A DNA stretch of 60,420 nt, from IMG/VR virus record IMGVR_UViG_3300027762_000011, positions 1 through 60,420 of that record; one strand, given 5' to 3'. Position 1 is the stretch's first letter. Every line of letters starts with the position of its first letter. Under the pieces are notes generated by a model. It did no database searches. It was not told the DNA's origin and saw nothing but the letters and a program-made list of their open reading frames with translations. Position numbers and translations under genes: made by a program. Positions 1 to 7,108 of the stretch are shown one piece after another. The DNA is from a virus.

Positions 1-152
1 TGTTCAAGTTTTTTCTCCAACTCCATTACTTTTTGGTCCAGTGGAGTCAAAGGAACTTCTTTTTGAGAATCTGCAAGTTTCCAACCAGTAGCACCAGCAG
101 CAAAGATACTTGCAAGAGCAGCGAAAACAGAAACAGTCTTAGAAAAACTCAT
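1..152 (-). CDS. small signal/anchor-containing protein (partial, C-terminus off window)
   Basis: The gene runs off the left edge, so only about the first 50 residues are visible. It starts with an ATG at 150-152, which touches the stop of the upstream gene. Residues 5-23 are Ala/Ser/Gly/Val-rich and hydrophobic, like a signal peptide or single membrane anchor. A charged, Lys/Glu-rich stretch follows that may form a coiled coil. Small anchored proteins of this build are common in T4-like cyanophages. I do not recognise a function. Confidence 0.6.
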   Translation of the reverse strand, partial: MSFSKTVSVFAALASIFAAGATGWKLADSQKEVPLTPLDQKVMELEKKLE

Positions 153-346
153 TAAATGACCTCCCAATCACATTCCCAATGGTCGTTGATGTTTACCCAA
201 AAAAAGTATTTCTGGTTCTCTGATGCAAGAAATAGCATACCATCTCCTTTGTCTTGCTCTACAATACAAATGGGATTATTACCCATCAGATTGCAGAGTC
301 TGTTCTTCGCTTTTTTGCTTTTTGGTTTAACTGTTACTCGTCGCAT
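152..346 (-). CDS. hypothetical protein, 64 aa
   Basis: The N-terminus is very basic (several Arg/Lys in the first 15 residues) and the C-terminus is Trp-rich and acidic. It overlaps the end of the next upstream gene by 13 bases and touches the start of the downstream one, as in a translationally coupled phage operon. No known domain is visible. Confidence 0.6.
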   Translation of the reverse strand: MRRVTVKPKSKKAKNRLCNLMGNNPICIVEQDKGDGMLFLASENQKYFFWVNINDHWECDWEVI

Positions 347-738
347 TGGTCTTTCCCATCAGTCAGGACAGTTCCCATAGGACCTTTTTTAAGTCGTGCC
401 CACTCTGCTTCTGCTTCTCGCATATCATCAAACTTCTTCTTCAAGTCTTCACCCAAAGTCAGGTCAAACTCATCGGCAACCTTACGCATATCTTCTTGTC
501 TTCTCTCTTCACCAAATGCAAGGACACAACCACCTTTCATAATGTTGATTTCACTGTGACCCATTGCACGGGCAACAGATGCGAAGAAGCGAAACAGTTG
601 ATAAATGTTAAGGTCTTCAGTGGGAATCTGAAAAGTATAATGCTCTTCGGGGAGCACCGTATCATCAAAACCACTGCTGTAACTAGTTGAAGTCCATTCA
701 CTATCAAACTGAACTTTAAGAGATGCCTTGTAAGTCAT
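334..738 (-). CDS. hypothetical protein, about 134 aa
   Basis: The protein is acidic with an alpha-helical, charged C-terminal half (Glu/Lys/Arg-rich, residues 90-125). The frame is open back to a TTG at 756. I prefer the ATG at 736-738, because a TATAAT -10 box lies at 761-766 and transcription should begin near 754, leaving the TTG outside or at the edge of the mRNA. Function is not recognised. Confidence 0.65.
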   Translation of the reverse strand: MTYKASLKVQFDSEWTSTSYSSGFDDTVLPEEHYTFQIPTEDLNIYQLFRFFASVARAMGHSEINIMKGGCVLAFGEERRQEDMRKVADEFDLTLGEDLKKKFDDMREAEAEWARLKKGPMGTVLTDGKDQCDE

Positions 739-760
739 TGGTCTGTTGTTGTACAAGAGT

Positions 761-766
761 ATTATA
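761..766 (-). promoter_or_regulatory. sigma70-like -10 box (TATAAT)
   Basis: A TATAAT hexamer on the minus strand lies 22 bases upstream of the ATG at 738. There is no good -35 box at 17-18 bases. Instead two copies of a 9-base repeat (787-795 and 810-818) sit where an activator or repressor could bind. Confidence 0.5.
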
Positions 767-786
767 GGGCATCATAGGAAACTTTG

Positions 787-818
787 AAGTGTCCTTGTGC
801 CGGTTCTTCAAGTGTCCT
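787..818. repeat. pair of 9-bp direct repeats upstream of a -10 box
   Basis: The sequence aagtgtcct occurs at 787-795 and again at 810-818, 23 bases apart (about two helical turns). The pair lies just upstream of the TATAAT at 761-766, and its distal copy runs into the end of the preceding small gene. A regulator site is an inference from position only. Confidence 0.45.
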
Positions 819-976
819 CACTTATCTCCCAACTTTACACCTATGTCTTTATCAGTTAGGTCATTATATAAAAGTCTAGCAAAAATAAGATGTGGTTTCT
901 CTCTAGTCTCAATTGCGGAACTGGTCGCCACCGTCCACATTATATCAAGTTGTAGTTTATCGGGAAATTCTTTCAT
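818..976 (-). CDS. hypothetical protein, 52 aa
   Basis: A 52-codon ORF starts with an ATG at 974-976 and ends with TGA at 818-820. It overlaps the stop of the upstream gene by one base (TGATG), which favours coupled translation. It is mostly helical, with no cysteines and no membrane segment. Function is unknown. Confidence 0.6.
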   Translation of the reverse strand: MKEFPDKLQLDIMWTVATSSAIETREKPHLIFARLLYNDLTDKDIGVKLGDK

Positions 977-1557
977 CAGTCCCACCACCAGCAGAGATTT
1001 TCTAGAGTGTTGATGAACTGTTCATGGTAGACAGTGCGACTAGGATTAGGTTTATCGTCCTTCATATCTTGCAGATACTGGATAATACCACGAACTACTG
1101 GAGTGTCTTGGAAGTATTCGTGCATTCGGTAACAATCAAACTTTTCATTATATTGAATAAAGTCATGGAGTGGTGCAGTATTGCGACGATGAGCACGAAT
1201 GAATACATCCTCATCCTTAATACCTTGCTTGTTTAGAATCTGAAGAGGAGTATATTTTTCCCCATCATGTTCTTCATCAAGTTCTTCTGATTTATCAAAT
1301 ACAAAGTGAAGGTCTTTGTAGTACTTTTCCATCAACTCAAGATCTGGTGCCACACGAAGTTCTTCATTTTCTTGCAGATAATACTTAATGCGATTGATAG
1401 CATCAGGGTTTGTCAGACGAAATACAATATTACCAACATAATAATCTACTGGACCACCATAAAGATGGGTGGACTCTTTCTTACGAAAGGATAGATGAAT
1501 TATTTCAAATCCAGGATCTTCGTTCTCTTCCGACACTAAACCTTGCGAAATAGTCAT
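976..1557 (-). CDS. hypothetical protein, 193 aa
   Basis: An acidic, soluble-looking protein. It has a Tyr-rich segment near residues 34-45 and ends in four aromatic/acidic residues (WWWD). It overlaps both neighbours by 1-4 bases, so it belongs to the same coupled operon of small genes. I do not recognise the family. Confidence 0.65.
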   Translation of the reverse strand: MTISQGLVSEENEDPGFEIIHLSFRKKESTHLYGGPVDYYVGNIVFRLTNPDAINRIKYYLQENEELRVAPDLELMEKYYKDLHFVFDKSEELDEEHDGEKYTPLQILNKQGIKDEDVFIRAHRRNTAPLHDFIQYNEKFDCYRMHEYFQDTPVVRGIIQYLQDMKDDKPNPSRTVYHEQFINTLENLCWWWD

Positions 1558-1832
1558 TCCTTCACCTCTTTTACATAAAATAATTCATCACGCCAGTTGC
1601 GACCAGCAATATCAAAAGTAAATCCTATCTTACCAAGAGAAAATAGGAAAGAAAATAACCTTCCATATCCCATAGAAATTTGCAGATAGGGCCAGTCAAA
1701 CCAAGAACCATAATCCCCAATATCAACTGCGACTTGAAGAAGTGCTTGCCTTTCGTTAAAGAAAAGCGTCAGGCAATATTCTTTACCATAATCTTCTCTC
1801 ACATACCATTTTGCAATTTGAAAGATTTTCAT
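1554..1832 (-). CDS. hypothetical protein, 92 aa
   Basis: An aromatic-rich protein (many Tyr, Trp and Phe) whose sequence suggests an all-beta fold. ATGA overlaps join it to the genes on both sides. There is no transmembrane segment and no known motif. Confidence 0.6.
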   Translation of the reverse strand: MKIFQIAKWYVREDYGKEYCLTLFFNERQALLQVAVDIGDYGSWFDWPYLQISMGYGRLFSFLFSLGKIGFTFDIAGRNWRDELFYVKEVKE

Positions 1833-2023
1833 TCTTCTAGTTCCTGTGCTAGTTGTAGCATATCACTTTTGTCCAAAACAATCAAGTTATTTTGAGCATT
1901 ATAAAATTGAATATTTTCTGCAGTGATTTTCAAAATTGCAGAAACTAGTTTCTCTTCAGTATCAGCACCAGAGTTTCGTGCTTCCCAAATAGCATTCATA
2001 AATGCTTGCGATCTTTCAGTCAA
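1829..2023 (-). CDS. hypothetical protein, about 64 aa, probable TTG start
   Basis: The frame is open from an ATG at 2056, but that start would lie deep inside the upstream gene (stop at 2016). A TTG at 2021-2023 has a good ribosome-binding sequence (GAGGAG) about 8 bases before it and overlaps the upstream stop by a few bases, as neighbouring genes do. I therefore prefer this start. The protein is helical and acidic at the end. Function is unknown. Confidence 0.5.
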   Translation of the reverse strand: MTERSQAFMNAIWEARNSGADTEEKLVSAILKITAENIQFYNAQNNLIVLDKSDMLQLAQELEE

Positions 2024-2201
2024 TTGTTTTCTCCTCTGGAAAATCAAACCATTCATATAGAGAGTTCATTGCATTCTCAACAATACAATCAACCACAGCA
2101 TCTGGATGTGGGTTCTCTACGTGTTTATGTGCTCTATTATAACCGAAACGAACACCTTCTTCAAGTGCCATTTCTAATACTTTACGAAAGTTGGGTTTCA
2201 T
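2016..2201 (-). CDS. hypothetical protein, 61 aa
   Basis: A small helical protein. The N-terminus is Lys/Arg/Glu-rich, with a His-containing middle and an acidic aromatic tail. It lies directly downstream of the HNH nuclease gene, with 6 bases between. Similar short proteins occur in other marine T4-like phages, but I cannot assign a role. Confidence 0.6.
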   Translation of the reverse strand: MKPNFRKVLEMALEEGVRFGYNRAHKHVENPHPDAVVDCIVENAMNSLYEWFDFPEEKTID

Positions 2202-2207
2202 GATTAA

Positions 2208-2684
2208 TTACGAATAAGTGTATAATTTCCATTCTTGGATATTTGAACTGTGCAGAGTAAACTGCATTTTGTTTAATGGAGGTCTGGGTTTTTTTCTCAA
2301 TTTCATTCCAGTTTGTTCTAGTGGTGTATTTCCCTTTTTCGTATTACAAGGACCACAAGCAACTACAAGATTTTCCCAAGTATCTTCACCACCACGACAT
2401 TTTGGAATGATATGATCTATAGTTAGATTTCTGGTAGATCCGCAATACTGACAAGAATTACTATCACGCTTATAGATCATCGTTTTGGATGGTCTATGTG
2501 ACATAATTTTTGAAAGTGGAACTTTTACATAATCTAATAATCTTATTACTTGAGTTGAAAGAATTTGTGCTTTTTCTTTAAGAAGTAAAACTATTGCTCT
2601 CTTCCAACTTGTAATGTTAAGTGGTTCGTAACTGGAATTTAAAACTAAAACAGATCTTCCAGGTTGAATTTTTAAGTAGTCCAT
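2208..2684 (-). CDS. HNH endonuclease
   Basis: The C-terminal half carries a classic HNH/zinc arrangement: CxxC near residues 78-81, DHIIP at about 89-93, a CRGG turn, the N of the HNH motif in ENLVVAC, and a second CxxC that completes a structural zinc site. The N-terminal 60 residues match the extended N-terminus of the McrA/5-methylcytosine-type HNH family found in cyanobacteria and phages. It could be a free-standing homing nuclease or take part in DNA packaging or restriction. I favour a mobile nuclease, because no intron or terminase is adjacent. Confidence 0.85.
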   Translation of the reverse strand: MDYLKIQPGRSVLVLNSSYEPLNITSWKRAIVLLLKEKAQILSTQVIRLLDYVKVPLSKIMSHRPSKTMIYKRDSNSCQYCGSTRNLTIDHIIPKCRGGEDTWENLVVACGPCNTKKGNTPLEQTGMKLRKKPRPPLNKMQFTLHSSNIQEWKLYTYS

Positions 2685-2688
2685 CAGA

Positions 2689-3069
2689 TTAGTCAGGCTC
2701 TACACCTTTATCTATAAAATTTTCAAGAGAATCTAAATCATCTTTGAATTCTTGCTCTTTCTTCTGATCATGATAATAAGACCACAGAGCATTATGAACA
2801 TCCATTAAATGATCTACCCAAAATCCACCAGGATAAATTCCAAGTTCAGATTGAAGACCGCGATGACTGCAACCCTCACTTTCTGCCTTACACATAATAT
2901 GAGTAATTGCTTCTACCATATCAATCTTATCTTCTTCGGAGAGCATAAAATACTTTCCGATCGCCCGTTCTTTTGCTTCCTTGTTTGCCTTCTGAAGTTC
3001 CTTACAGGCATCAGAATCCCACCACTCTTGAAGTGCTTTGCCAAATTCATTGGGTTGCTGTTCAGTCAT
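2689..3069 (-). CDS. hypothetical protein, 126 aa
   Basis: An acidic, helical protein with several Cys/His residues (CK..C..H near the middle) but no full zinc-finger pattern. The ATG at 3067-3069 lies inside the end of the upstream 35-aa membrane ORF. Function is not recognised. Confidence 0.6.
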   Translation of the reverse strand: MTEQQPNEFGKALQEWWDSDACKELQKANKEAKERAIGKYFMLSEEDKIDMVEAITHIMCKAESEGCSHRGLQSELGIYPGGFWVDHLMDVHNALWSYYHDQKKEQEFKDDLDSLENFIDKGVEPD

Positions 3070-3169
3070 TACCCTCTCGTTTACCTACGACGTATCCTAG
3101 CACAAGACCACACATGAACGCAACAAATAAGTAAAGTTCATGAGAAGCAAATTGTATGAGATCAGTCAC
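3062..3169 (-). CDS. tiny membrane protein, 35 aa, GTG start
   Basis: A 35-codon ORF begins with GTG at 3167-3169, overlapping the upstream stop (GTGACTGA), and ends in TGA at 3062-3064, overlapping the next ATG. Residues 13-28 form one hydrophobic membrane span, followed by a short charged tail. Overlap on both sides and the clear membrane helix support a real gene. The role is unknown. Confidence 0.6.
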   Translation of the reverse strand: MTDLIQFASHELYLFVAFMCGLVLGYVVGKREGND

Positions 3170-3482
3170 GCTGTCTCCAATCTTCTGGTTTATCTTCCGT
3201 GAAGAAATCTACAATTTCATCAACACTATTAAATCTAGAAATTCCTTTACCTTCGTGTCCTAAACCACCCAAGTCTAATCGATTCATGAAATCATCTAAA
3301 TCACCTTCAACCATATCCGGATTTTCTGCTTTTCTTCTTGCCTGACGGAGCATTGTGCCTGCACTACGATTTGCTTTTGCAAGTTTCTCTGCCCAAATCA
3401 TATCTTCCAAACTAACTTCTTCATGAAGAGCAATTTTTTCACAGATTGCTTCAAGACGTAGGCGATATTGTGTGGAGAGCAT
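3162..3482 (-). CDS. conserved cyanophage hypothetical protein, 106 aa
   Basis: The N-terminal half is strongly helical (Leu/Ala/Glu/Lys) and the C-terminal half is acidic with Gly-rich turns. A CTAAATA late-promoter motif at 3503-3509 lies 21 bases upstream of the start and overlaps the stop codon of the oxygenase gene before it. No enzymatic motif is visible. Confidence 0.6.
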   Translation of the reverse strand: MLSTQYRLRLEAICEKIALHEEVSLEDMIWAEKLAKANRSAGTMLRQARRKAENPDMVEGDLDDFMNRLDLGGLGHEGKGISRFNSVDEIVDFFTEDKPEDWRQRD

Positions 3483-3502
3483 AATTTATTGGTTTATTTT
3501 TA

Positions 3503-3509
3503 TATTTAG
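3503..3509 (-). promoter_or_regulatory. late-promoter-like motif CTAAATA
   Basis: The minus strand reads CTAAATA, the late -10 type seen in T4-like cyanophages. It sits 21 bases before the ATG of the 106-aa gene, and its TAA is the stop codon of the upstream oxygenase. Confidence 0.5.
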
Positions 3510-4633
3510 TTGAACCAAGTGATAATAGAATATCTTGTTCCTTTGCTTACTGGCATAATTTCATGAGGATACAGATAGTTTGATGGAAAAGTAATTATAG
3601 ATCCTTTTTTTAATTTATAAATTAATTCTCTATCAAAAAATGCAAATTCTCCTCCTTCATAATCGTCATTTAAAATCAAAGAACAGGAGATTGTTCTTGG
3701 ATGTTCAGTAAATGAATCAGTATGTTGCGAATAAAATCCACCACTAGTATACTTTAAAAGATCATATCCACTATCTTGAGAAATAGTTATAGTATTAAAC
3801 TTATTTTTTAAATCAGTAATTATATTTGAAACTACATCAAAAATTTTTTTATCTATTTCTTTACGAACACTAGGATTTTTTAAAATTGTGTTTTCGGAGG
3901 ATATATTAATAATCTCACAATTTCTAATAGATTTATTAATAGTACCATAACCTATTTGGGAAGATTTCCACCCATCATCAGTAGAATAATGTCTTGTAAT
4001 TAAATTACAAAGTTCTTCAGGTACAATACTTTCATAAATCGTAATAAAAGATTCTAATTTTGAAGAAGGTTTAATTGCATAATCTGAAGAGGAAATGTTT
4101 TTCGTTTTATCAAAATAAGTATATGATTTTTCTCCATTACTTCTTACATAATGCAAAAATACCTGAGAATAAAAATTTCCATTAAATTCATCTCTCCAAT
4201 GAGGTGCGATACACCCCAAATATAAAAGTGCATCTCCTTTATTTAAATTAACGGGAATTTTTTCTCCAGATGGATTTTCCACATAAAATTCCCATTCCTT
4301 ATCACCATCTAAATGCAATGTTAAAGAAATTTCACATGCAGATCTATCAATATGTTTTTTTAAAACATCACCTTTTTTATATATTCTAGAGTAACAATAA
4401 GTTGGTAAAACAGTTTCACCAATACTCTCAGATACTATTGGTGTTTTTTCACACAGAAGTTCTAAAAAAGGAAGGTAATTATATTTTGATGGAGTATTTG
4501 GGACATTAGGATCATTAACAGTATAATTTTCTTGGCAGTATTTTTTAAATTGATCCGATAAATTTTTTGCTCTATCCGAATCAATAAAATTTCTTATAAC
4601 TAAAAAATTATTATCAAGAATATTTTTAATCAT
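3506..4633 (-). CDS. double-domain 2OG-Fe(II) oxygenase (prolyl-4-hydroxylase-like)
   Basis: Two dioxygenase domains lie in tandem. Domain 1 (about residues 5-165) has the iron-binding triad H94-x-D96 and H145 in a double-stranded beta-helix context. Domain 2 (about 195-375) has H304-x-D306, H357 and the 2-oxoglutarate-binding Arg367, followed by a short beta strand, the pattern of P4H-type enzymes. Domain 1 lacks an obvious GxR at the usual place, so it may be degenerate. Enzymes of this superfamily hydroxylate proteins or small molecules using 2-oxoglutarate and O2. The substrate here is unknown. The gene is very AT-rich and lies directly before two further oxygenases. Confidence 0.85.
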   Translation of the reverse strand: MIKNILDNNFLVIRNFIDSDRAKNLSDQFKKYCQENYTVNDPNVPNTPSKYNYLPFLELLCEKTPIVSESIGETVLPTYCYSRIYKKGDVLKKHIDRSACEISLTLHLDGDKEWEFYVENPSGEKIPVNLNKGDALLYLGCIAPHWRDEFNGNFYSQVFLHYVRSNGEKSYTYFDKTKNISSSDYAIKPSSKLESFITIYESIVPEELCNLITRHYSTDDGWKSSQIGYGTINKSIRNCEIINISSENTILKNPSVRKEIDKKIFDVVSNIITDLKNKFNTITISQDSGYDLLKYTSGGFYSQHTDSFTEHPRTISCSLILNDDYEGGEFAFFDRELIYKLKKGSIITFPSNYLYPHEIMPVSKGTRYSIITWFN

Positions 4634-4636
4634 GGG

Positions 4637-5239
4637 TTAAAATGAACAGTTAATGTTAAAAGATATAGTCACTCTATTTTTTAGAGATGGGCGAACAGAA
4701 TGGATTAAATTAGTTGGAAAAATTATTACACTACCCTCACTAATATCTTCAAGATAAAAAGTTTTTTCAAAAAACTTATTTCCAGAAGTAAAAAAAGTAG
4801 TGGTATTTTTTTCGTTAAGATCTAAAATGTATACTCCTGCAAAACCCTCATGAGCACCATGAGTGTGCATGTCATGATAACCACCAGGAGAATATACATT
4901 ATACCATATTTTTCCTATGTTTGATTTTTTCGGATATTGAACAATATTTAAATTTTTATTTTCCAGTAAATTATCAATTACATTCCAAATAATTAAGTTC
5001 AAATAATTGTATTCTTCTAATAAATTGAATAAAAAATTGTCGTTATTATCGTTTAAAAAATAATTTGTTTTACACATATAATTATTATAATATTCAAGAT
5101 CATCTCTATTTTTATATAATTGATTTAAAGTATTAGAGTGATCAATAATTTTTTGAAAAATATTTTTTTTTATTTCTTCGTGTTGTTCAATACTTTCCCA
5201 ATAAACAAATTGAGATGGGAAATTATATAAATTTTTCAT
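4637..5239 (-). CDS. 2OG-Fe(II) oxygenase, 2OG-FeII_Oxy_5-like
   Basis: A 200-aa protein. Its C-terminal half has the layout of the cyanophage oxygenase family: HxH at residues 125-127 after a Gly-Gly turn, a strand-rich core, distal His180, and Arg189 for 2-oxoglutarate. The first His motif reads HTHG rather than HxD, which is usual in this family. The N-terminal 100 residues are Asn-rich and helical. It is separated from the previous gene by 3 bases and directly abuts the next, so the three are co-transcribed. The substrate is unknown. Confidence 0.8.
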   Translation of the reverse strand: MKNLYNFPSQFVYWESIEQHEEIKKNIFQKIIDHSNTLNQLYKNRDDLEYYNNYMCKTNYFLNDNNDNFLFNLLEEYNYLNLIIWNVIDNLLENKNLNIVQYPKKSNIGKIWYNVYSPGGYHDMHTHGAHEGFAGVYILDLNEKNTTTFFTSGNKFFEKTFYLEDISEGSVIIFPTNLIHSVRPSLKNRVTISFNINCSF

Positions 5240-5889
5240 TAAATATTATCTCCATTATCTGTAAAGAAAAAAACTTGATTCATTCTATAGGTATCAGAAA
5301 AATAATCATCATTACATATATTCATACCATGAAAAAATTTATATCCATCAAATAAAACCATTCTATTGTATTTTGGTTTTATTGATTCAATTATTCTATA
5401 ATTATTTTTATTTCTCCAAGGTTGATAGTGTTCTGGTATGTCATCAGGAGGTTCTATATCAGGATTTAAATTTTCATATAGATTAGTACCAGATTCACAA
5501 TCATCTTTATTCAAATAAAGTATCGCATTATATCCATGATCTCTGTGAGGCCACCAATAATTGTCATGATAATTATTAAAGTTTACTTTTTTAAATCTAG
5601 TAAAATTTGTAGTTACAGTATCTACACTATAATAACTGGATTGATTACAAATTTTGCCCAAAAAATTAGATACTTTTACAACTTGGTTTGATAAAAATGA
5701 GTGCCTCCTATCATCAAAAAAAATTTGATTATGAGAAGGTTTTACATTAGGACGCCAAACCAAAGGATCTATAGATAAAAAAAGTTCTAATACTTTATCT
5801 GGGTTTTGATAAAAGTTATCAATTTGATAAAAATTAGACCCATCTATAACTTTAGTTTCTACATTACAATTTTCATTAATTTCAAACAT
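5239..5889 (-). CDS. 2OG-Fe(II) oxygenase-like protein, DUF6445 type
   Basis: A 216-aa protein with H115-x-D117 in a WPHRDH context, distal His187 in FHGM and Arg202 near the C-terminus. This matches the DUF6445-type proteins predicted to be 2OG-Fe(II) dioxygenases. It is a different subfamily from its two neighbours, so the cluster did not arise by simple tandem duplication. Its ATG overlaps the stop of the upstream membrane-protein gene by 8 bases. Function is inferred from the metal-site pattern only. Confidence 0.75.
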   Translation of the reverse strand: MFEINENCNVETKVIDGSNFYQIDNFYQNPDKVLELFLSIDPLVWRPNVKPSHNQIFFDDRRHSFLSNQVVKVSNFLGKICNQSSYYSVDTVTTNFTRFKKVNFNNYHDNYWWPHRDHGYNAILYLNKDDCESGTNLYENLNPDIEPPDDIPEHYQPWRNKNNYRIIESIKPKYNRMVLFDGYKFFHGMNICNDDYFSDTYRMNQVFFFTDNGDNI

Positions 5890-6127
5890 ACTTATCGTTT
5901 TCTTTAAATTCTTTCTCCAGTTCTTTTGCCAGTTTATATGCTCTTCTCCAAATAAAATACTTCACAATCGGATTTGCTGGATTGTGAAGTATCCACCACT
6001 TTGTTTTTTCATATTCTACTCTTGCCAATTGAGTGAGTATATAAAATGCCCTTGCTACAGATTGATCTGTGACAATCAAATAAGCAATACAAAAAAAGAT
6101 AACAAAGTATATGTAAATAGAACTCAT
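5882..6127 (-). CDS. single-span membrane protein, 81 aa
   Basis: Residues 3-19 form a hydrophobic membrane helix. A long basic/acidic amphipathic tail rich in Trp, Lys and Glu follows, probably lying at the membrane surface. It overlaps both neighbours. No known family is recognised. Confidence 0.6.
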   Translation of the reverse strand: MSSIYIYFVIFFCIAYLIVTDQSVARAFYILTQLARVEYEKTKWWILHNPANPIVKYFIWRRAYKLAKELEKEFKENDKYV

Positions 6128-6300
6128 TGTCTTAAAGTTTTCAGATATTCTAACACATTTTCACGCACCGCCATGAGCTCATTGTAACATCTTTGATTAT
6201 GAGCACACTGTCGAAGTTCAGAATCTGGTTTAAGAACACTTTCTTCAAACAAAGTCAAACCACGATTCCATTTATCAATGTGAGATTCATTTTCTATCAT
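6124..6300 (-). CDS. hypothetical protein, 58 aa
   Basis: An ORF from ATG 6298-6300 to TGA 6124-6126, overlapping the next gene by 4 bases. It is helical and charged with two Cys near the middle. Its overlaps on both sides in a compact operon support a real gene. No function is recognised. Confidence 0.55.
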   Translation of the reverse strand: MIENESHIDKWNRGLTLFEESVLKPDSELRQCAHNQRCYNELMAVRENVLEYLKTLRQ

Positions 6301-6460
6301 TTGATTTGATAATTAAAGGACAGGATGGAACTACTTTTTTAAGTTCTGAAAGAATTTCTGTTTTTTGTTGTGATGATAGTAATCTAATATTTACTAATCT
6401 ATTAGCAATCATCACAATATCCGAACAAGATAAAATAGTTGTGAGAAACAAAGGAACCAT
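6287..6460 (-). CDS. small exported/lipoprotein-like protein, 57 aa
   Basis: An ORF from ATG 6458-6460 to TGA 6287-6289. The N-terminus is a short hydrophobic stretch ending in LSC near residues 10-12, resembling a lipobox. A small helical domain with a second Cys near residue 48 follows. I recall similar tiny proteins (hydrophobic start, conserved Cys, PSCP motif near the end) in marine myoviruses. Export or lipidation is an inference. Confidence 0.55.
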   Translation of the reverse strand: MVPLFLTTILSCSDIVMIANRLVNIRLLSSQQKTEILSELKKVVPSCPLIIKSNDRK

Positions 6461-6484
6461 AAGTTTCCCTCTTATTTGGATTAT

Positions 6485-6703
6485 TTATTGGGCAAATCCA
6501 CCACTCTTTACCTTTTCTTTAATTTTCTTTTTATCTTTTACGATTATAAGATCTAAAAAATCGGGAACACGACTGTGCTCAAACCAATACCTATGGGCAT
6601 CCTCCCAGTGATCAAAAAATCGGTTTTTACCACTTTTCAGAACAACTTCATAGGTGTGCCTATCATAAAGAGTATCAGATGTGCAAGTGAATGTTTGAGT
6701 CAT
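6485..6703 (-). CDS. hypothetical protein, 72 aa
   Basis: A small mixed alpha/beta protein with a Lys-rich C-terminus and a Trp/Tyr/His-rich centre. It overlaps the next upstream gene by 4 bases. No motif allows a function. Confidence 0.6.
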   Translation of the reverse strand: MTQTFTCTSDTLYDRHTYEVVLKSGKNRFFDHWEDAHRYWFEHSRVPDFLDLIIVKDKKKIKEKVKSGGFAQ

Positions 6704-6933
6704 AGGAATTGATCCAGAGGTCCTTTAGTTTTTTTCTTGAGTGCCTTAACTTCCTTTTCAATGTAGGATACTGCACTCTTGTAGTTGTTTGAAACATGAA
6801 CTTGCTGTCCCTTATGAATAATAATGAATTTCTTACCACAAGGGACTGCTGCCCACTCCATATCTTTAGTTACATAACCATTTGGACTTCCTGGAGTGGG
6901 ATCTAGGATGCTTTCATTTTGAACGTTGGTCAT
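6700..6933 (-). CDS. hypothetical protein, 77 aa
   Basis: A small protein with a Lys-rich C-terminal helix. Its start codon overlaps the stop of the upstream 46-aa ORF by one base (TGATG). Function is unknown. Confidence 0.6.
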   Translation of the reverse strand: MTNVQNESILDPTPGSPNGYVTKDMEWAAVPCGKKFIIIHKGQQVHVSNNYKSAVSYIEKEVKALKKKTKGPLDQFL

Positions 6934-7073
6934 CAGAATTTAGCATTCACGCCAATTACTTTTGCCTTGGGATTACGAGCAAGAGCAGTTTCTCTTGCAT
7001 CATTAAAATTTGCTGCTTGTACTTCTTCGTTAAACACTTTACCAGCAACGTAGAGTTGAACAACGTACTTCAT
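6933..7073 (-). CDS. hypothetical protein, 46 aa
   Basis: An ORF from ATG 7071-7073 to TGA 6933-6935. The short beta-alpha-beta-like sequence, with the pattern of a small nucleic-acid or protein-binding fold, resembles tiny proteins repeatedly seen in T4-like cyanophages. AGGAG lies about 8 bases before the ATG. The role is unknown. Confidence 0.6.
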   Translation of the reverse strand: MKYVVQLYVAGKVFNEEVQAANFNDARETALARNPKAKVIGVNAKF

Positions 7074-7108
7074 TTGAAAATCTCCTGTGTGAATTGAATG
7101 GAAAGAAA

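Noticed and set aside
3506-5889. Idea that the P4H-like oxygenases hydroxylate the phage's own collagen-like fibres
   Set aside because: The Gly-X-Gln repeats hold almost no proline to hydroxylate, so this link is not supported.
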